DNA of 64,000 bases from an uncultured Desulfovibrio sp. Its GTDB lineage: Bacteria; Desulfobacterota; Desulfovibrionia; Desulfovibrionales; Desulfovibrionaceae. Numbering within the stretch: the stretch's first letter is position 1; every line of letters begins with the position of its first letter. Shown piece by piece: positions 50,318-59,899 of this stretch. The DNA lies in the NCBI RefSeq assembly GCF_944324505.1, contig NZ_CALUWO010000005.1, positions 1 through 64,000 on the forward strand, read 5' to 3'. The position numbers were made by a program, and so were the translations under genes. Under the pieces are notes generated by a model. It was not told the DNA's origin, ran no database searches, and saw only the letters and a list, made by a program, of their open reading frames with translations.

Positions 50318-51511
50318 ATGTCGCAGCGTGCCTCTTTTCCCGTCAGCCGGCTGCTGGTGGCCTATCTGGTCTTCATCAGCGCCTTTGCCCCCTTGTCCAC
50401 GGATATGTATCTTCCTGCCCTGCCCGGCATGGCAGCGAGCCTGCAAACCACCAATGCCCTGACCAGTCTGACCATAAGCTGCTTTCTGCTGGCCTTTGCC
50501 CTGTCCATGCTGATCTGGGGGCCTTACAGCGACAGGGTGGGGCGGCGGCCCGTGCTGCTGCTGGGGTCGGCGCTCTATGTGGTGTCCAGCCTGGGTATTG
50601 CCTATGCCCGCTCCATCGAGGTGCTGCTGGCCTGGCGTGTGGTGCAGGCCATTGGCAGCGGCGGCATCAGTTCCATGTCGCTGGCCATTGTGAAGGACGT
50701 GATGCAGGGCAGTGCCATGACTCGTGTGGTGACCAGCATTCAGACCTTTACCACGCTGGCGCCCATGCTGGCGCCGCTGCTGGGCGGGCTGCTGCTCACC
50801 GTGACCTCGTGGCGGGGCATTTTTTTCTGCCTGGCCGGCTGTGGCCTGCTGGCCGGCGTGGGGGGGCTGGTTCTGCGCGAAACCATTGTGCAGCGCAGTG
50901 AGGGCCACATGTTCCGCCTGCTGGGACGCATCGGCTACGTGATGGGGCAGCAGGGCTTCCGCTGGCTGCTTCTGGTCTTTTCGGCCGTGTGCATGCCCTT
51001 CATGGGCTATCTGGCCGTGTCGTCCCTCATCTATCAGGATGTGTTCCAGCTGACGCCGCAGCAGTTCAGCGGCTTTTTTGCCGTCAATGCGGCCATGTCC
51101 CTGCTGGGACCGCTGTGCTACGGCCGCTGGTTTCACATGTGGTCGGACAGGCGCTTTTTTTGCTGTTTTCTGGGGGCCATTGCCGTGTCCGGAGCGGCCC
51201 TGATCTGTTTTGGGCACGTGCATCCGCTGGCTTTTGCCGCCCTGTGCGCGCCCATTGCCTTCTGCTCCGGGGCAACGCGTCCGCGCTCCACGGTGCTCAT
51301 GCTCAACCAGCTTGATACGGATACCGGCACCATGACGGCGCTGATCAACAGCGGCGGTCTGCTGTGCGGCAGCGCATCCATGTTTCTCTGCACGCTGCCC
51401 TTCTGGCCCGATGCCTTCTGGGCCTTGGGCGGCATGGCCTGCGTGGTGGGGCTGCTGACGCTGGCAGGCTGGTGCCATGTGGAGCGGCGGGGCCTGGCCC
51501 GGCTGTCATAG
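50318..51511 (+). CDS. Bcr/CflA-family multidrug/drug:H+ antiporter
   Basis: Twelve-helix major facilitator, 397 residues from ATG 50318. The N-terminal motif FAPLSTDMYLPALPGMAASL is diagnostic of the Bcr/CflA subfamily, and the loop GPYSDRVGRRPVLLLGSALY is MFS motif A. LAPLLGGLLLTVTSWRGIFF matches motif C. Substrate cannot be read from sequence; relatives export bicyclomycin, sulfonamides or small peptides. Confidence 0.9.
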   Translation: MSQRASFPVSRLLVAYLVFISAFAPLSTDMYLPALPGMAASLQTTNALTSLTISCFLLAFALSMLIWGPYSDRVGRRPVLLLGSALYVVSSLGIAYARSIEVLLAWRVVQAIGSGGISSMSLAIVKDVMQGSAMTRVVTSIQTFTTLAPMLAPLLGGLLLTVTSWRGIFFCLAGCGLLAGVGGLVLRETIVQRSEGHMFRLLGRIGYVMGQQGFRWLLLVFSAVCMPFMGYLAVSSLIYQDVFQLTPQQFSGFFAVNAAMSLLGPLCYGRWFHMWSDRRFFCCFLGAIAVSGAALICFGHVHPLAFAALCAPIAFCSGATRPRSTVLMLNQLDTDTGTMTALINSGGLLCGSASMFLCTLPFWPDAFWALGGMACVVGLLTLAGWCHVERRGLARLS

Positions 51512-51515
51512 ACAG

Positions 51516-51547
51516 CAAAGGACGCCCTTCCGCAGAGGGGCGTCCTT
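51516..51547. terminator. Bidirectional terminator between the transporter and purM
   Basis: Stem AAAGGACGCCC / GGGCGTCCTTT, with A and T runs on each side, located 4 bases after the transporter stop and 46 bases after the purM stop on the other strand. Confidence 0.85.
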
Positions 51548-51592
51548 TGTGAGCGCATGTGGCCTTCCCGCCGGGGGGAAGGATGTGCCGGC

Positions 51593-52654
51593 CTAGTCGA
51601 AAGAGACCACGACCTGTTCGCCATCGCCGGTGCGGCGGGCGATGGTGCCGATGTCCCAGGCGCCGAGGCCCAGCTTGCCGGCGCGGATGCGGCTGATGGT
51701 TTCTTCCACGCGATCCTGGGGCAGGATCAGCACATAGCCGATACCGGCATTGAATATCTGGAGAATTTCGGGCCAGGACAGTCCCCCCGCCTCATGCAGC
51801 CAGGTGAATACCGGCGGCATGTCCCAGGAGCCGAAGCGGATGCGCGCCTCCACCTGCGAGGGCAGAACGCGCGGAATATTGTCGTAGAAGCCGCCGCCCG
51901 TGATATGGGCCATGCCGCGCACGTCAATGTCGCGCAGGAGCTGGCGCACGGTGTCCACATAGATGACGGTGGGGGTCAGCAGCACATCGCGCACGGTGGC
52001 GCCGTCTGCGCCGGGGAAGGGATCATCCGCGCCAAGGCCGCTCTGTTCCAGCACCTTGCGCACCAGCGAATAGCCGTTGGAATGCAGACCCGAGGAGGCA
52101 ATGCCCACAAGGTGGTCGCCCACGCGAATGGTGGAGCCGTCCACCAGTTTGGCATTGTCCACAATGCCCACGCAGAAGCCGGCCAGATCGTATTCGCCAT
52201 CGGCATACATGCTGGGCATTTCGGCGGTTTCTCCGCCCAGCAGGGCACAGCCGGCCTGGCGGCAGCCCTCGGCCACACCGCTGATGACGGTATGGGCCAC
52301 ATCCACATCCAGCTTGCCGGTGGCAAAATAGTCCAGGAAGAAGAGCGGGGCGGCGCCCTGTACCAGAATGTCGTTGACGCTCATGGCCACAAGGTCGATG
52401 CCCACGGTATCGTGCTTGTTGAAGGCAAAGGCCAGCTTGAGCTTGGTGCCCACACCATCGGTGCCGGAGACCAGCACGGGGTCGCTCATGCCGCTCAGTT
52501 CGGGACGAAACAGGCCGCCAAAGCCGCCGATATCGGATATGACACCCTTGGTATGGGTGCTGGAAACAAGATGCTTGATGCGGCTTACCAGATCATTGCC
52601 GGCCTGAATGTTGACGCCGGCAGCGGTATATGCCTTGGAACGGTCTGTGCTCAT
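51593..52654 (-). CDS. purM: Phosphoribosylformylglycinamidine cyclo-ligase
   Basis: Closes the imidazole ring to form AIR in purine synthesis. It has 353 residues from ATG 52654, which has GGAGG six bases upstream; the GTG three bases earlier is too close. Family signatures are YTAAGVNIQAGNDLV, VSGTDGVGTKLKLAF, GIDLVAMSVNDILVQGAAPLFFLDYFA (first part), LLGGETAEMPSMY, AHITGGGFYDNIPRVLP and FNAGIGYVLILP. Single gene, convergent with the transporter. Confidence 0.96.
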   Translation of the reverse strand: MSTDRSKAYTAAGVNIQAGNDLVSRIKHLVSSTHTKGVISDIGGFGGLFRPELSGMSDPVLVSGTDGVGTKLKLAFAFNKHDTVGIDLVAMSVNDILVQGAAPLFFLDYFATGKLDVDVAHTVISGVAEGCRQAGCALLGGETAEMPSMYADGEYDLAGFCVGIVDNAKLVDGSTIRVGDHLVGIASSGLHSNGYSLVRKVLEQSGLGADDPFPGADGATVRDVLLTPTVIYVDTVRQLLRDIDVRGMAHITGGGFYDNIPRVLPSQVEARIRFGSWDMPPVFTWLHEAGGLSWPEILQIFNAGIGYVLILPQDRVEETISRIRAGKLGLGAWDIGTIARRTGDGEQVVVSFD

Positions 52655-52809
52655 CACGTGCCTCCTTCGCCCCCTTACCTAGCATATCTTTCCGGAAATC
52701 CCAAGGGCCATCATGGGGGATTTTTTGGCTTTTGGCAGCAGAACCACGCCAGCAACGCACAGGCCGGGCCATGTCTGGACCGCGCGGCGCCTCGCTGCTA
52801 GAGTGAAGC

Positions 52810-53169
52810 ATGCGCGTAAGAACACTCTGCTTCTGCGGGGGCCTGTGCGTCCTGCTGACCGCTGCTGCCGTGCCGCTTTTTGCCGCGGCAGGGCATCTGC
52901 CGCCCGTATTGTCCGCTGCCGTGGGCGGGAGCATGTCTGCGGGCTCCGGCAGTTTTTTGCCGGCGCGTCCGGCCCCGTCACCGGCGCCGGCCATGCGTCC
53001 GCCCCGTCAGCTTGTTCCGGTTTCGCCGCGGGCCAGGCGTCCGGCGGACCCGCTGCGCCCGGCGGATCCGGGCAATACCGGGCGGCGTTCGTCCTCCTGG
53101 CCGCCTGCGCCGCCCTACAGCCCCTGGGATCAGTACCCCCAGCCGGGGCAGTATCCGCCCCAGCGCTAG
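52810..53169 (+). CDS. Small proline-rich secreted protein, unknown
   Basis: A 119-residue protein with a signal-peptide-like start (TLCFCGGLCVLLTAAAVPLFAAAG) and a Pro/Arg/Ser-rich body lacking any domain (RPAPSPAPAMRPPRQLVPV, then PPAPPYSPWDQYPQPGQYPPQ). The ribosome-binding site is weak (GTGAAG). It could be a cell-envelope proline-rich protein or a by-chance frame; the signal peptide and repeated PQ/PG ending favour a real gene. It lies just upstream of the radical SAM gene. Confidence 0.5.
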   Translation: MRVRTLCFCGGLCVLLTAAAVPLFAAAGHLPPVLSAAVGGSMSAGSGSFLPARPAPSPAPAMRPPRQLVPVSPRARRPADPLRPADPGNTGRRSSSWPPAPPYSPWDQYPQPGQYPPQR

Positions 53170-53243
53170 GGGCAGAAAATCTGTTGCCCGCGGCAGACTG
53201 CCGGGCCGGGAGGCACCGGTCTGCCGCCGGAAAGGAGAGCATC

Positions 53244-54254
53244 ATGCCCGCTGCCTTCTGGACAGCGCTGCCCCGTCAGGCCGTACGCTGTCGGCTGTGC
53301 GCCCATTTCTGCCATCTTGACGCGGGGCAGCGCGGGCGCTGCGGCGTGCGCGTCAATGAGAACGGCACGCTGATCAGCCTGGTGGAAGATGTGGTGACCG
53401 GCGTTGCCATGGACCCGGTGGAAAAGAAACCCCTCTACCATGTGCTGCCCGGCAGTCTGACCTTTTCGGTGGGCAGCGCGGGCTGCAACTTTTCCTGCCG
53501 TTTCTGCCAGAACCATCACATCTCCCGCACGCCCGCGGACAGCGGGCAGCTGCCGGGGCAGCATGCCAGCCCTGCGCAGCTGGTGGAAATGGCCGTGGCG
53601 CAGGGGGCGGCCTCGGTGGCCTTTACCTACAACGAACCCACGGTCTTCCTGGAGCTGCTGCGCCCCACGGCCGCACTGGCAGCGGAACGGGGGCTGCCGT
53701 CGCTGCTGGTGACCAACGGCTTCATGAGTCAGGACTGCCTGCGGGCACTGGGGCCGCTTGTGCGGGCGGCCAATGTGGACCTCAAGGGCTTCAGCGAGGA
53801 TTTTTATGCCCGCTGGTGCGGCGGGCGGCTGCACGTTGTGCTGGACAATCTCCGCCGCATGAAGGCCTGTGGCTGGTGGCTGGAAATCACCACCCTGATC
53901 ATCCCCGGCATCAATGACAGCCGCGACGAGCTGCGCCAGCTGGCCCGCTTCATCTGCCAGGAGCTGGGGCCGGAAACGCCGTGGCATCTCTCGGCTTTTC
54001 ACGGGGCCTACCACATGCGCACGCATCCGTCCACGCCGCCTTCCCTGCTGGAATCCTGCCGGGAACTGGGGCTTACGGAAGGGCTGCGCTTTGTCTATGT
54101 GGGCAATGTGCCTGACACCGAAAGCCGGCATACCGTGTGTCCGCGCTGCGGAGCGGTCTGCATCCGTCGTGATGGCTGGCGCGTTCAGTGCCTGGGGACC
54201 ACGGCAGGGCAGTGCCCGGCCTGCGGCCATGCGCTGCCGGGCATCTGGAGCTGA
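53244..54254 (+). CDS. amrS: AmmeMemoRadiSam-system radical SAM enzyme
   Basis: Radical SAM enzyme of the AmmeMemoRadiSam group, relatives of PFL-activating enzymes. It has 336 residues from ATG 53244 with AAGGAGAG upstream. The N-terminus has a cysteine set (CRLCAHFCHLDAGQRGRCGV). The SAM cluster motif is CNFSCRFC (CxxxCxxC) followed by QNHHIS. EITTLIIPGINDS and WHLSAFHGAYHM are family-typical. The C-terminus is a rubredoxin-like pair CPRCGAVC/CPACG. The MEMO partner lies about 7 kb downstream on the other strand. Confidence 0.93.
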   Translation: MPAAFWTALPRQAVRCRLCAHFCHLDAGQRGRCGVRVNENGTLISLVEDVVTGVAMDPVEKKPLYHVLPGSLTFSVGSAGCNFSCRFCQNHHISRTPADSGQLPGQHASPAQLVEMAVAQGAASVAFTYNEPTVFLELLRPTAALAAERGLPSLLVTNGFMSQDCLRALGPLVRAANVDLKGFSEDFYARWCGGRLHVVLDNLRRMKACGWWLEITTLIIPGINDSRDELRQLARFICQELGPETPWHLSAFHGAYHMRTHPSTPPSLLESCRELGLTEGLRFVYVGNVPDTESRHTVCPRCGAVCIRRDGWRVQCLGTTAGQCPACGHALPGIWS

Positions 54255-54255
54255 T

Positions 54256-54828
54256 ATGCTGCGTATGTACATCTGTGCCTCGTTCCGGCATCTGCACGGC
54301 GTCCGTCTGCTGGGCCGCGAGCTGCGCGCCCTGGGCTGCCATGTGCTGGACTGGACGGAAAAGGCTGCGCCTCCGCCCGGACTTACGCCGGCACAGCGCC
54401 GCCTCTGGATGGATACGGACCAGAACGGCGGACAGGTCTATGCCTTCTGCCGAGACGCCTGTCTTACGGCGGATATGGTCATTTATTACGGTGCGTCAGG
54501 ACAGGATGCCGGGGTGGAAGTGGGTCTGGCTGCCGCCGTGGGCACGCCGCTGCTGGGCATTCGCGGTCCGCTGGAAGGGCCGGGCCTCATGCTGCACGGC
54601 GCCATGACCGCCTGGGTGGACAGCATCGAGGAGGCCCTGGACGTGGTGGCGGCAGTGCTGCGCCTGCGGGCCGAGAACTATGCCGGTCTGGCGGCGGCTG
54701 CGCCGGCGGTGCGTCGTCTGGCAGAGGCCCTGCGCCGGCGGCGAAAAGCCGGTGTCTCCGGCGGCCGGACAACAGAAAGCGGCGCCTGCCCGAAGACAGA
54801 CGCCGCCGAAGGAAGGTTGCGGGATTAG
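54256..54828 (+). CDS. Nucleoside 2-deoxyribosyltransferase-like protein
   Basis: 190 residues with the fold of nucleoside 2-deoxyribosyltransferases/MTH538-like proteins: a short MYICASFR strand, LGRELRALGCHVLDW, ADMVIYYGASGQDAGVEVGLAAAVGTPLLGIRG (in parts ADMVIYYGASGQDAG, VEVGLAAAVGTP), where the Glu of GVEVG is the expected catalytic residue. The C-terminal 40 residues are Arg/Ala rich and unstructured. TGGAG precedes the ATG; the gene follows amrS by one base (TGATATG). Its stop overlaps the convergent lipoprotein stop (TTAG). Confidence 0.75.
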   Translation: MLRMYICASFRHLHGVRLLGRELRALGCHVLDWTEKAAPPPGLTPAQRRLWMDTDQNGGQVYAFCRDACLTADMVIYYGASGQDAGVEVGLAAAVGTPLLGIRGPLEGPGLMLHGAMTAWVDSIEEALDVVAAVLRLRAENYAGLAAAAPAVRRLAEALRRRRKAGVSGGRTTESGACPKTDAAEGRLRD

Positions 54829-55508
54829 AGGGGACGTTCTTCCACGCCCCGGCTCTGGTCCGAGGGGCCGGTATCCAGTTCCGGGGTCTCGTCGGGTGTG
54901 GCCTTGGGCGTGGCCTTTTTCTTCTGGGGCGGAATGGCCTTGACCGTCTTGGGGGAAAGCTGTCCGCCGCTGCTGGTGGGGGGCAGTATCAGATAGCTCG
55001 TGACGGAAACGGCGCCTTCCACCCGCCGGGCGGTATCCACGGCGATGTCTCGTTCTCTGGCGCTGTCCACCACGCCCAGGAGCACAATGCGTCCGGCATT
55101 GACCTCCGTATCCACGCGGGTGGAGCTAAGCCCCTTGGCCCCGATGAGCGCCGTGCGCAGACGGGTGGCCAGGACCACATTGCTGGTATCGCTCTTGGCC
55201 GGGCTGAACCAGTGGGTGGTGACGCTGCGCACGCCCTTGGTTCCCTTTGCAATGGCCACGGCGCGGTCGCGCATGTGCTCGGGGATCTCGCCTACCAGGT
55301 AGACGCGCCCGTAGTAGCAGTAGACCGAGGTATCCCAGCCCTTGCTGAAGTTGCTGCTCATGAGGTCACTCTTGATGGACGTGGCGATACCTTTGTCATC
55401 GGTGATGGTATCCATGAGCCGCTTGTCGTCATACAGGCCATAGGCGGCGCCGCAGCCTGTGAGGGAACAGAGGCTCAGCAGAAGCAACAGGCAGGCGAAG
55501 AGACGCAT
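54825..55508 (-). CDS. Dual BON-domain outer-membrane lipoprotein
   Basis: Outer-membrane or periplasmic lipoprotein resembling OsmY/DolP. It has 227 residues from ATG 55508 with AGGAGAAAT upstream. The lipobox is LCSLTG/C. Two BON domains follow: IATSIKSDLMSSN...VYCYYGRVYLVGEIPEH and LATRLRTALIGAKGLSSTRV...VLLGVVDSARERDIAVDTARRV. The C-terminus is a Pro/Lys/Thr-rich tail. It starts 17 bases after murA, so the two are probably cotranscribed, linking it to envelope biogenesis. Confidence 0.88.
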   Translation of the reverse strand: MRLFACLLLLLSLCSLTGCGAAYGLYDDKRLMDTITDDKGIATSIKSDLMSSNFSKGWDTSVYCYYGRVYLVGEIPEHMRDRAVAIAKGTKGVRSVTTHWFSPAKSDTSNVVLATRLRTALIGAKGLSSTRVDTEVNAGRIVLLGVVDSARERDIAVDTARRVEGAVSVTSYLILPPTSSGGQLSPKTVKAIPPQKKKATPKATPDETPELDTGPSDQSRGVEERPL

Positions 55509-55525
55509 GCAATTTCTCCTTGGGG

Positions 55526-56782
<1,257 letters not shown>

Positions 56783-56878
56783 GGTGCCTCGACAGATATG
56801 CGTGCGGGATAGAAAATACGAGGCAAGGCTAGTCCTTTTTCTAGAAAAAATCCAGAGCCTCTTTTTTGAAATTTTTAC

Positions 56879-56906
56879 TTGCCAAAGCAAAAAAGTTTGT
56901 ATAAAT
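56879..56906 (+). promoter_or_regulatory. Probable promoter of tRNA-His
   Basis: TTGCCA (56879-56884) and TATAAAT (56900-56906), 15-16-bp spacer, ending 13 bases before the tRNA. The same TTGCCA -35 precedes tRNA-Pro. Confidence 0.6.
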
Positions 56907-56919
56907 ACCTTTTCCACAC

Positions 56920-56996
56920 GGCGGAAGTAGCTCAGTTGGTAGAGCACCTGGTTGTGGCCCAGGTGGCCGAGGGTTCAAGCCCCTTCTTTCGCCCCA
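56920..56996 (+). tRNA. tRNA-His (GTG anticodon)
   Basis: Acceptor GCGGAAG / CTTTCGC with the extra G(-1) paired with C73 that marks tRNA-His, D-arm AGCTCAGTTGGTAGAGC, anticodon stem-loop CCTGG-TTGTGGC-CCAGG, T-arm GGGTTCAAGCCCC (in part), and encoded CCA. Confidence 0.95.
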
Positions 56997-57004
56997 GAAA
57001 GCAT

Positions 57005-57031
57005 GCCCCGCACTTCGGTGCGGGGCTTTTT
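57005..57031 (+). terminator. Terminator after tRNA-His
   Basis: Perfect 9-bp stem GCCCCGCAC / GTGCGGGGC with a TTCG loop and a TTTTT tail. Confidence 0.88.
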
Positions 57032-57054
57032 CATGCGGTGCCGGCATGCACGGC

Positions 57055-57084
57055 TTGCCAAAGCACAGCCGGCTGACATATACT
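57055..57084 (+). promoter_or_regulatory. Promoter of tRNA-Pro
   Basis: TTGCCA (57055-57060), an 18-bp spacer and TATACT (57079-57084), with the tRNA starting ten bases later. Confidence 0.75.
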
Positions 57085-57093
57085 CGGAGATTA

Positions 57094-57170
57094 CGGAGCG
57101 TGGCGCAGCTTGGTAGCGCACCTGCTTTGGGAGCAGGGGGTCGCTGGTTCGAATCCAGTCGCTCCGACCA
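57094..57170 (+). tRNA. tRNA-Pro (TGG anticodon)
   Basis: Acceptor CGGAGCG / CGCTCCG, D-arm GGCGCAGCTTGGTAGCGC, anticodon stem-loop CCTGC-TTTGGGA-GCAGG, T-loop GTTCGAATCC and encoded CCA. Confidence 0.95.
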
Positions 57171-57180
57171 GACAACAGCA

Positions 57181-57216
57181 AGAGGTTAGACCACGGCGTG
57201 GGATAACCTCTTTTTG
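57181..57216 (+). terminator. Terminator after tRNA-Pro
   Basis: Stem AGAGGTTA / TAACCTCT (57181-57211) followed by a T-rich tail (TTTTGTTTTT). Confidence 0.75.
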
Positions 57217-57693
57217 TTTTTGCGACCACATTGCGGCCAGCCCTGGAATAGCCCGGAAGAGAATACCCCTGGAATAGCCCCGGATAGCCCTGTCGTTTTC
57301 CGCCGGATCGCTGCCATCTTCGTCTGTTCTGTCGTTCTGTGGGGCGCCGGCTGCTGTCGGGGCACGGCTGTTTGTTACCTGCCCGTGGTGGATCGCGCGG
57401 CGAGGGGCAGAGGTTCTCGCCTGCCTGTGGTGGCCGTTTTTCCGCGCAGATGACGCCCTGTTCCCTTGGTTTTCCCATTCCGGGCCTGTTCCAGGGCTGA
57501 CAGAAAACTGTCCCCGGCGGGGCCGCGGCACGTCTGGCCAGGCGGAAAAACAGAAATCCCTCAAACGGAAAACAGAAATCCTCAAAGAGGCGCATCCCGT
57601 ACCCTGTCGGCAGACGGGCATGGGCGCGGGCATCGGTGCTGCGTGGCTTGCGTTTTCCCCGGCAGCAGTCATAAGGGGAACCATGCTGCGCAC
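57217..57693. other. Gene-free stretch with short direct repeats
   Basis: No frame is convincing on either strand. CCCTGGAATAGCCC occurs at 57241-57254 and 57267-57280, with a degenerate third copy (CGGATAGCCC) at 57281-57290, making a short tandem array with a 26-base period. A further near-repeat AAAACAGAAATCC occurs twice near 57547-57580. It could be a remnant of an integrated element next to the tRNA, but no integrase is recognisable. Confidence 0.5.
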
Positions 57694-57726
57694 AAAAAAA
57701 GCGGCCAGCTCTTTCCTGCTGACCGC
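57694..57726 (-). terminator. Terminator after tRNA-Met
   Basis: On the minus strand stem GCGGTCAGC / GCTGGCCGC (one G-T pair) followed by seven T, 12 bases after the tRNA 3' end. Confidence 0.82.
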
Positions 57727-57738
57727 ATGATGCTTGTG

Positions 57739-57814
57739 TGGTGGGCCCACCAGGCCTCGAACCTGGGACCTGCCGGTTATGAGCCGGAGGCTCTACCAAC
57801 TGAGCTATAGGCCC
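57739..57814 (-). tRNA. tRNA-Met (CAT anticodon)
   Basis: Acceptor GGGCCTA / TGGGCCC, D-arm AGCTCAGTTGGTAGAGC, anticodon stem-loop CCGG-CTCATAA-CCGG, T-arm CCAGGTTCGAGGCCTGG, CCA encoded. Elongator Met is most likely; a lysidine-modified Ile tRNA also reads CAT and cannot be fully excluded. The first acceptor pair (G-C) makes it unlike an initiator tRNA. Confidence 0.93.
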
Positions 57815-57823
57815 ACGCAGCGG

Positions 57824-57852
57824 ACTATAGCGGCAAGGCGCGGGGCGGTCAA
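57824..57852 (-). promoter_or_regulatory. Promoter of tRNA-Met
   Basis: On the minus strand TTGACC (57852-57847), a 17-bp spacer and TATAGT (57829-57824), ten bases before the tRNA. Confidence 0.82.
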
Positions 57853-57944
57853 GGTCTCTCCGGCGGAAGCACGAAGGTAAAAAAACGGCCGGTTCCGCAG
57901 GGAAACCGGCCGTGATGTCTGGCATGGTGTGCGGGCAAGACGGG

Positions 57945-59108
57945 CTACATGGCGTGACCGCACTGGAGCAGGCGTATCTGGTCGTCCATGGCCTTTTTCA
58001 GGGGCGCGGGCAGGCCCATGATGTCCACATTGAGGAAGCCCCGCACGATGGTGGCCGTGGCTTCATCCTCATCCAGGCCGCGCGCCATGAGGTATTCGAT
58101 CTCTTCCTGGGCGATCTTGCCCACAGCGGCTTCATGGGACAGTTCCACGCCATCCTGATTGCTGTCCAGTTCCGGGATGGCGTGCATGCGGCCATTGCCG
58201 AGGATAAGGCCCTTGCATTCCAGGTGCCCCTTTACCGGCGTGGACGAGGCCCCCAGGAAGCCGCGGTTGATGATGGTGCCGCCCGTGGTGACCGCACGGG
58301 AGATGATCTCCCCGCGGGTATGGGGGGCATCCAGGTCGATGCGGTTGCCGCTGTCCACGTGGGAGCCGGCGGGCGCCACAATGACCGAATCAAAGCGGGC
58401 CACGGCGCCTTCGCCGGCCAGCTTGATGCCGGGATACATCTGGAGATTGCCCACGGGCTTGAGCAGAATGTAATTGTTCTGGAAAACGCCCCCGGCCGCC
58501 ACGATGCCGGCGGAGCGCGGCCGCACGGTGACGCTTTCGCCCCAGTTGTGGATCATGGTGAAGGTCAGCTTGCCGCCCTTTTCCACGTAGTATTCGGTAA
58601 TGCCCAGATGGGCCGAGTGTTCCGCGTCATGGGCCGTGGCGCAGCCGCCCAGCACGCTCAGTTCCGCGCCTTCTTCCACAATGACCACATTGTGGATGCT
58701 CTGCCCGGCATTGCGGCCCTTGATGAACATGCAGGACTGCACCGGCTCCGTGAGCTTGACCCCCTTGGCCACCCGCATGAAATAGCCGCCGTTGCAGTGC
58801 TCGTAGGTCATGCGGGTGATTTCGTCCTTGTTGGGATCCAGCAGCTTCCAGTAGTGCTGCGGCAGGCCGTCGTATTTCTTGAGGGCCTGGCGGATGTCCA
58901 GCAGTTCCAGGCCAGGATGCTTGGTGCCGCAGTGCACGTCAGCGTGGTTGAGCTGCATAAAGGTACCGCTGACGTGATTGTCCTGCACATCGATGCCGGC
59001 CAGCACCAGGCGCTGGCGGTCCTGAAGGGGCAGAACGGTCAGATCTTCGATGGGGGCGGCATTTTCACCGCCGGTGAAATTGAAGCGGGAAAGGTCAACT
59101 GTGCTCAT
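57945..59108 (-). CDS. SufB/SufD-like Fe-S scaffold protein of a minimal SUF system
   Basis: A 387-residue protein of the SufB/SufD family. With the ABC ATPase it should form a minimal two-component Fe-S cluster assembly scaffold (SufCB or SmsCB type) lacking SufA, SufS and SufE partners. Landmarks are the HNWGESVTVRPRSAG strand repeats, YPGIKLAGEGAVARFDSVIVA, RGFLGASSTPVKGHLECKGL (a conserved Cys) and LSHEAAVGKIAQEEIEYLMARGL. It starts with overlap to the ATPase stop (ATGA). Confidence 0.9.
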   Translation of the reverse strand: MSTVDLSRFNFTGGENAAPIEDLTVLPLQDRQRLVLAGIDVQDNHVSGTFMQLNHADVHCGTKHPGLELLDIRQALKKYDGLPQHYWKLLDPNKDEITRMTYEHCNGGYFMRVAKGVKLTEPVQSCMFIKGRNAGQSIHNVVIVEEGAELSVLGGCATAHDAEHSAHLGITEYYVEKGGKLTFTMIHNWGESVTVRPRSAGIVAAGGVFQNNYILLKPVGNLQMYPGIKLAGEGAVARFDSVIVAPAGSHVDSGNRIDLDAPHTRGEIISRAVTTGGTIINRGFLGASSTPVKGHLECKGLILGNGRMHAIPELDSNQDGVELSHEAAVGKIAQEEIEYLMARGLDEDEATATIVRGFLNVDIMGLPAPLKKAMDDQIRLLQCGHAM

Positions 59109-59899
59109 CTCAGCGGAGCCTCCATGATCTTGCCGTAGCTGTCACCTGCCAGACAGCGCAGGCATTCCTGATAGCCGTGCTGGGCGATGTGGTCCAGAAT
59201 GACCCGCGGGCGGGCTTCGCAGCAGAGCTTGCCGTGATACATGACCTGTCCGCGGTCGGCATTGACGTATTCCAGAATGTGCCCGGTGTGGGTGATGATG
59301 AGACCGCTGGTGGAGCGGTTGCGCCCCTGCTGGCGCAGGGTGGCGGTACAGCAGGCCGGCACGCCGTCCAGAAGCTGGCGTACGGTATGGCCCACAAGGG
59401 CCATGTTTTCCAGGTCCACCCCGGATTCCGGCTCGTCAAACAGCAGCAGGTTGGGCTGCTGGGCCATGAGCTGCAGCAGCTCCGAGCGCTTGATTTCGCC
59501 GCCGGAGAAGCCGGCATTGACATCGCGGTCAAGAAAGGTGTCGAAATGGACACGGCGGGCCATTTCCGTAATGTTCATGTCCCGGCCACGGCCGCAGAGT
59601 TCCACCATGCGCCGGGTGGGCAGGCCGTGAATGGTCGGCGGCCGCTGAAAGGACATGCCGATGCCCAGGCGGGCACGCTCGTACATGGGCGCGTGCGTAA
59701 TGTCCTTGCCATTGAAGACAATGCTGCCGCGGGTGACCTGGTAGCCGGAAAAGCCCATGATGGTCATGAGCAGGGTGGTTTTGCCCGAGCCGTTGGGACC
59801 GAAGAGGATAAAGGTTTCGCCGGATTCGATGGTCAGGTCTATGCCGTGCAGAACGGGTGTACCCTGCACCGAAACATGCAAATCGCGAATCTGGAGCAT
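59105..59899 (-). CDS. sufC: SufC-like ABC ATPase
   Basis: Cytoplasmic ABC-type ATPase, 264 residues from ATG 59899; a much longer frame upstream is opposite hldD and is rejected. Walker A is GPNGSGKTTLL, the signature is FSGGEIKRSELLQL, Walker B is LLLFDEPESGVDLEN and the switch His is in IITHTGHILEYV. The SufC-type ending (VMYHGKLCCEARPRVILDHI) is present. There are no transmembrane partners, and the gene overlaps the SufB-like gene, so a Fe-S role is favoured over transport. Confidence 0.92.
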   Translation of the reverse strand: MLQIRDLHVSVQGTPVLHGIDLTIESGETFILFGPNGSGKTTLLMTIMGFSGYQVTRGSIVFNGKDITHAPMYERARLGIGMSFQRPPTIHGLPTRRMVELCGRGRDMNITEMARRVHFDTFLDRDVNAGFSGGEIKRSELLQLMAQQPNLLLFDEPESGVDLENMALVGHTVRQLLDGVPACCTATLRQQGRNRSTSGLIITHTGHILEYVNADRGQVMYHGKLCCEARPRVILDHIAQHGYQECLRCLAGDSYGKIMEAPLR

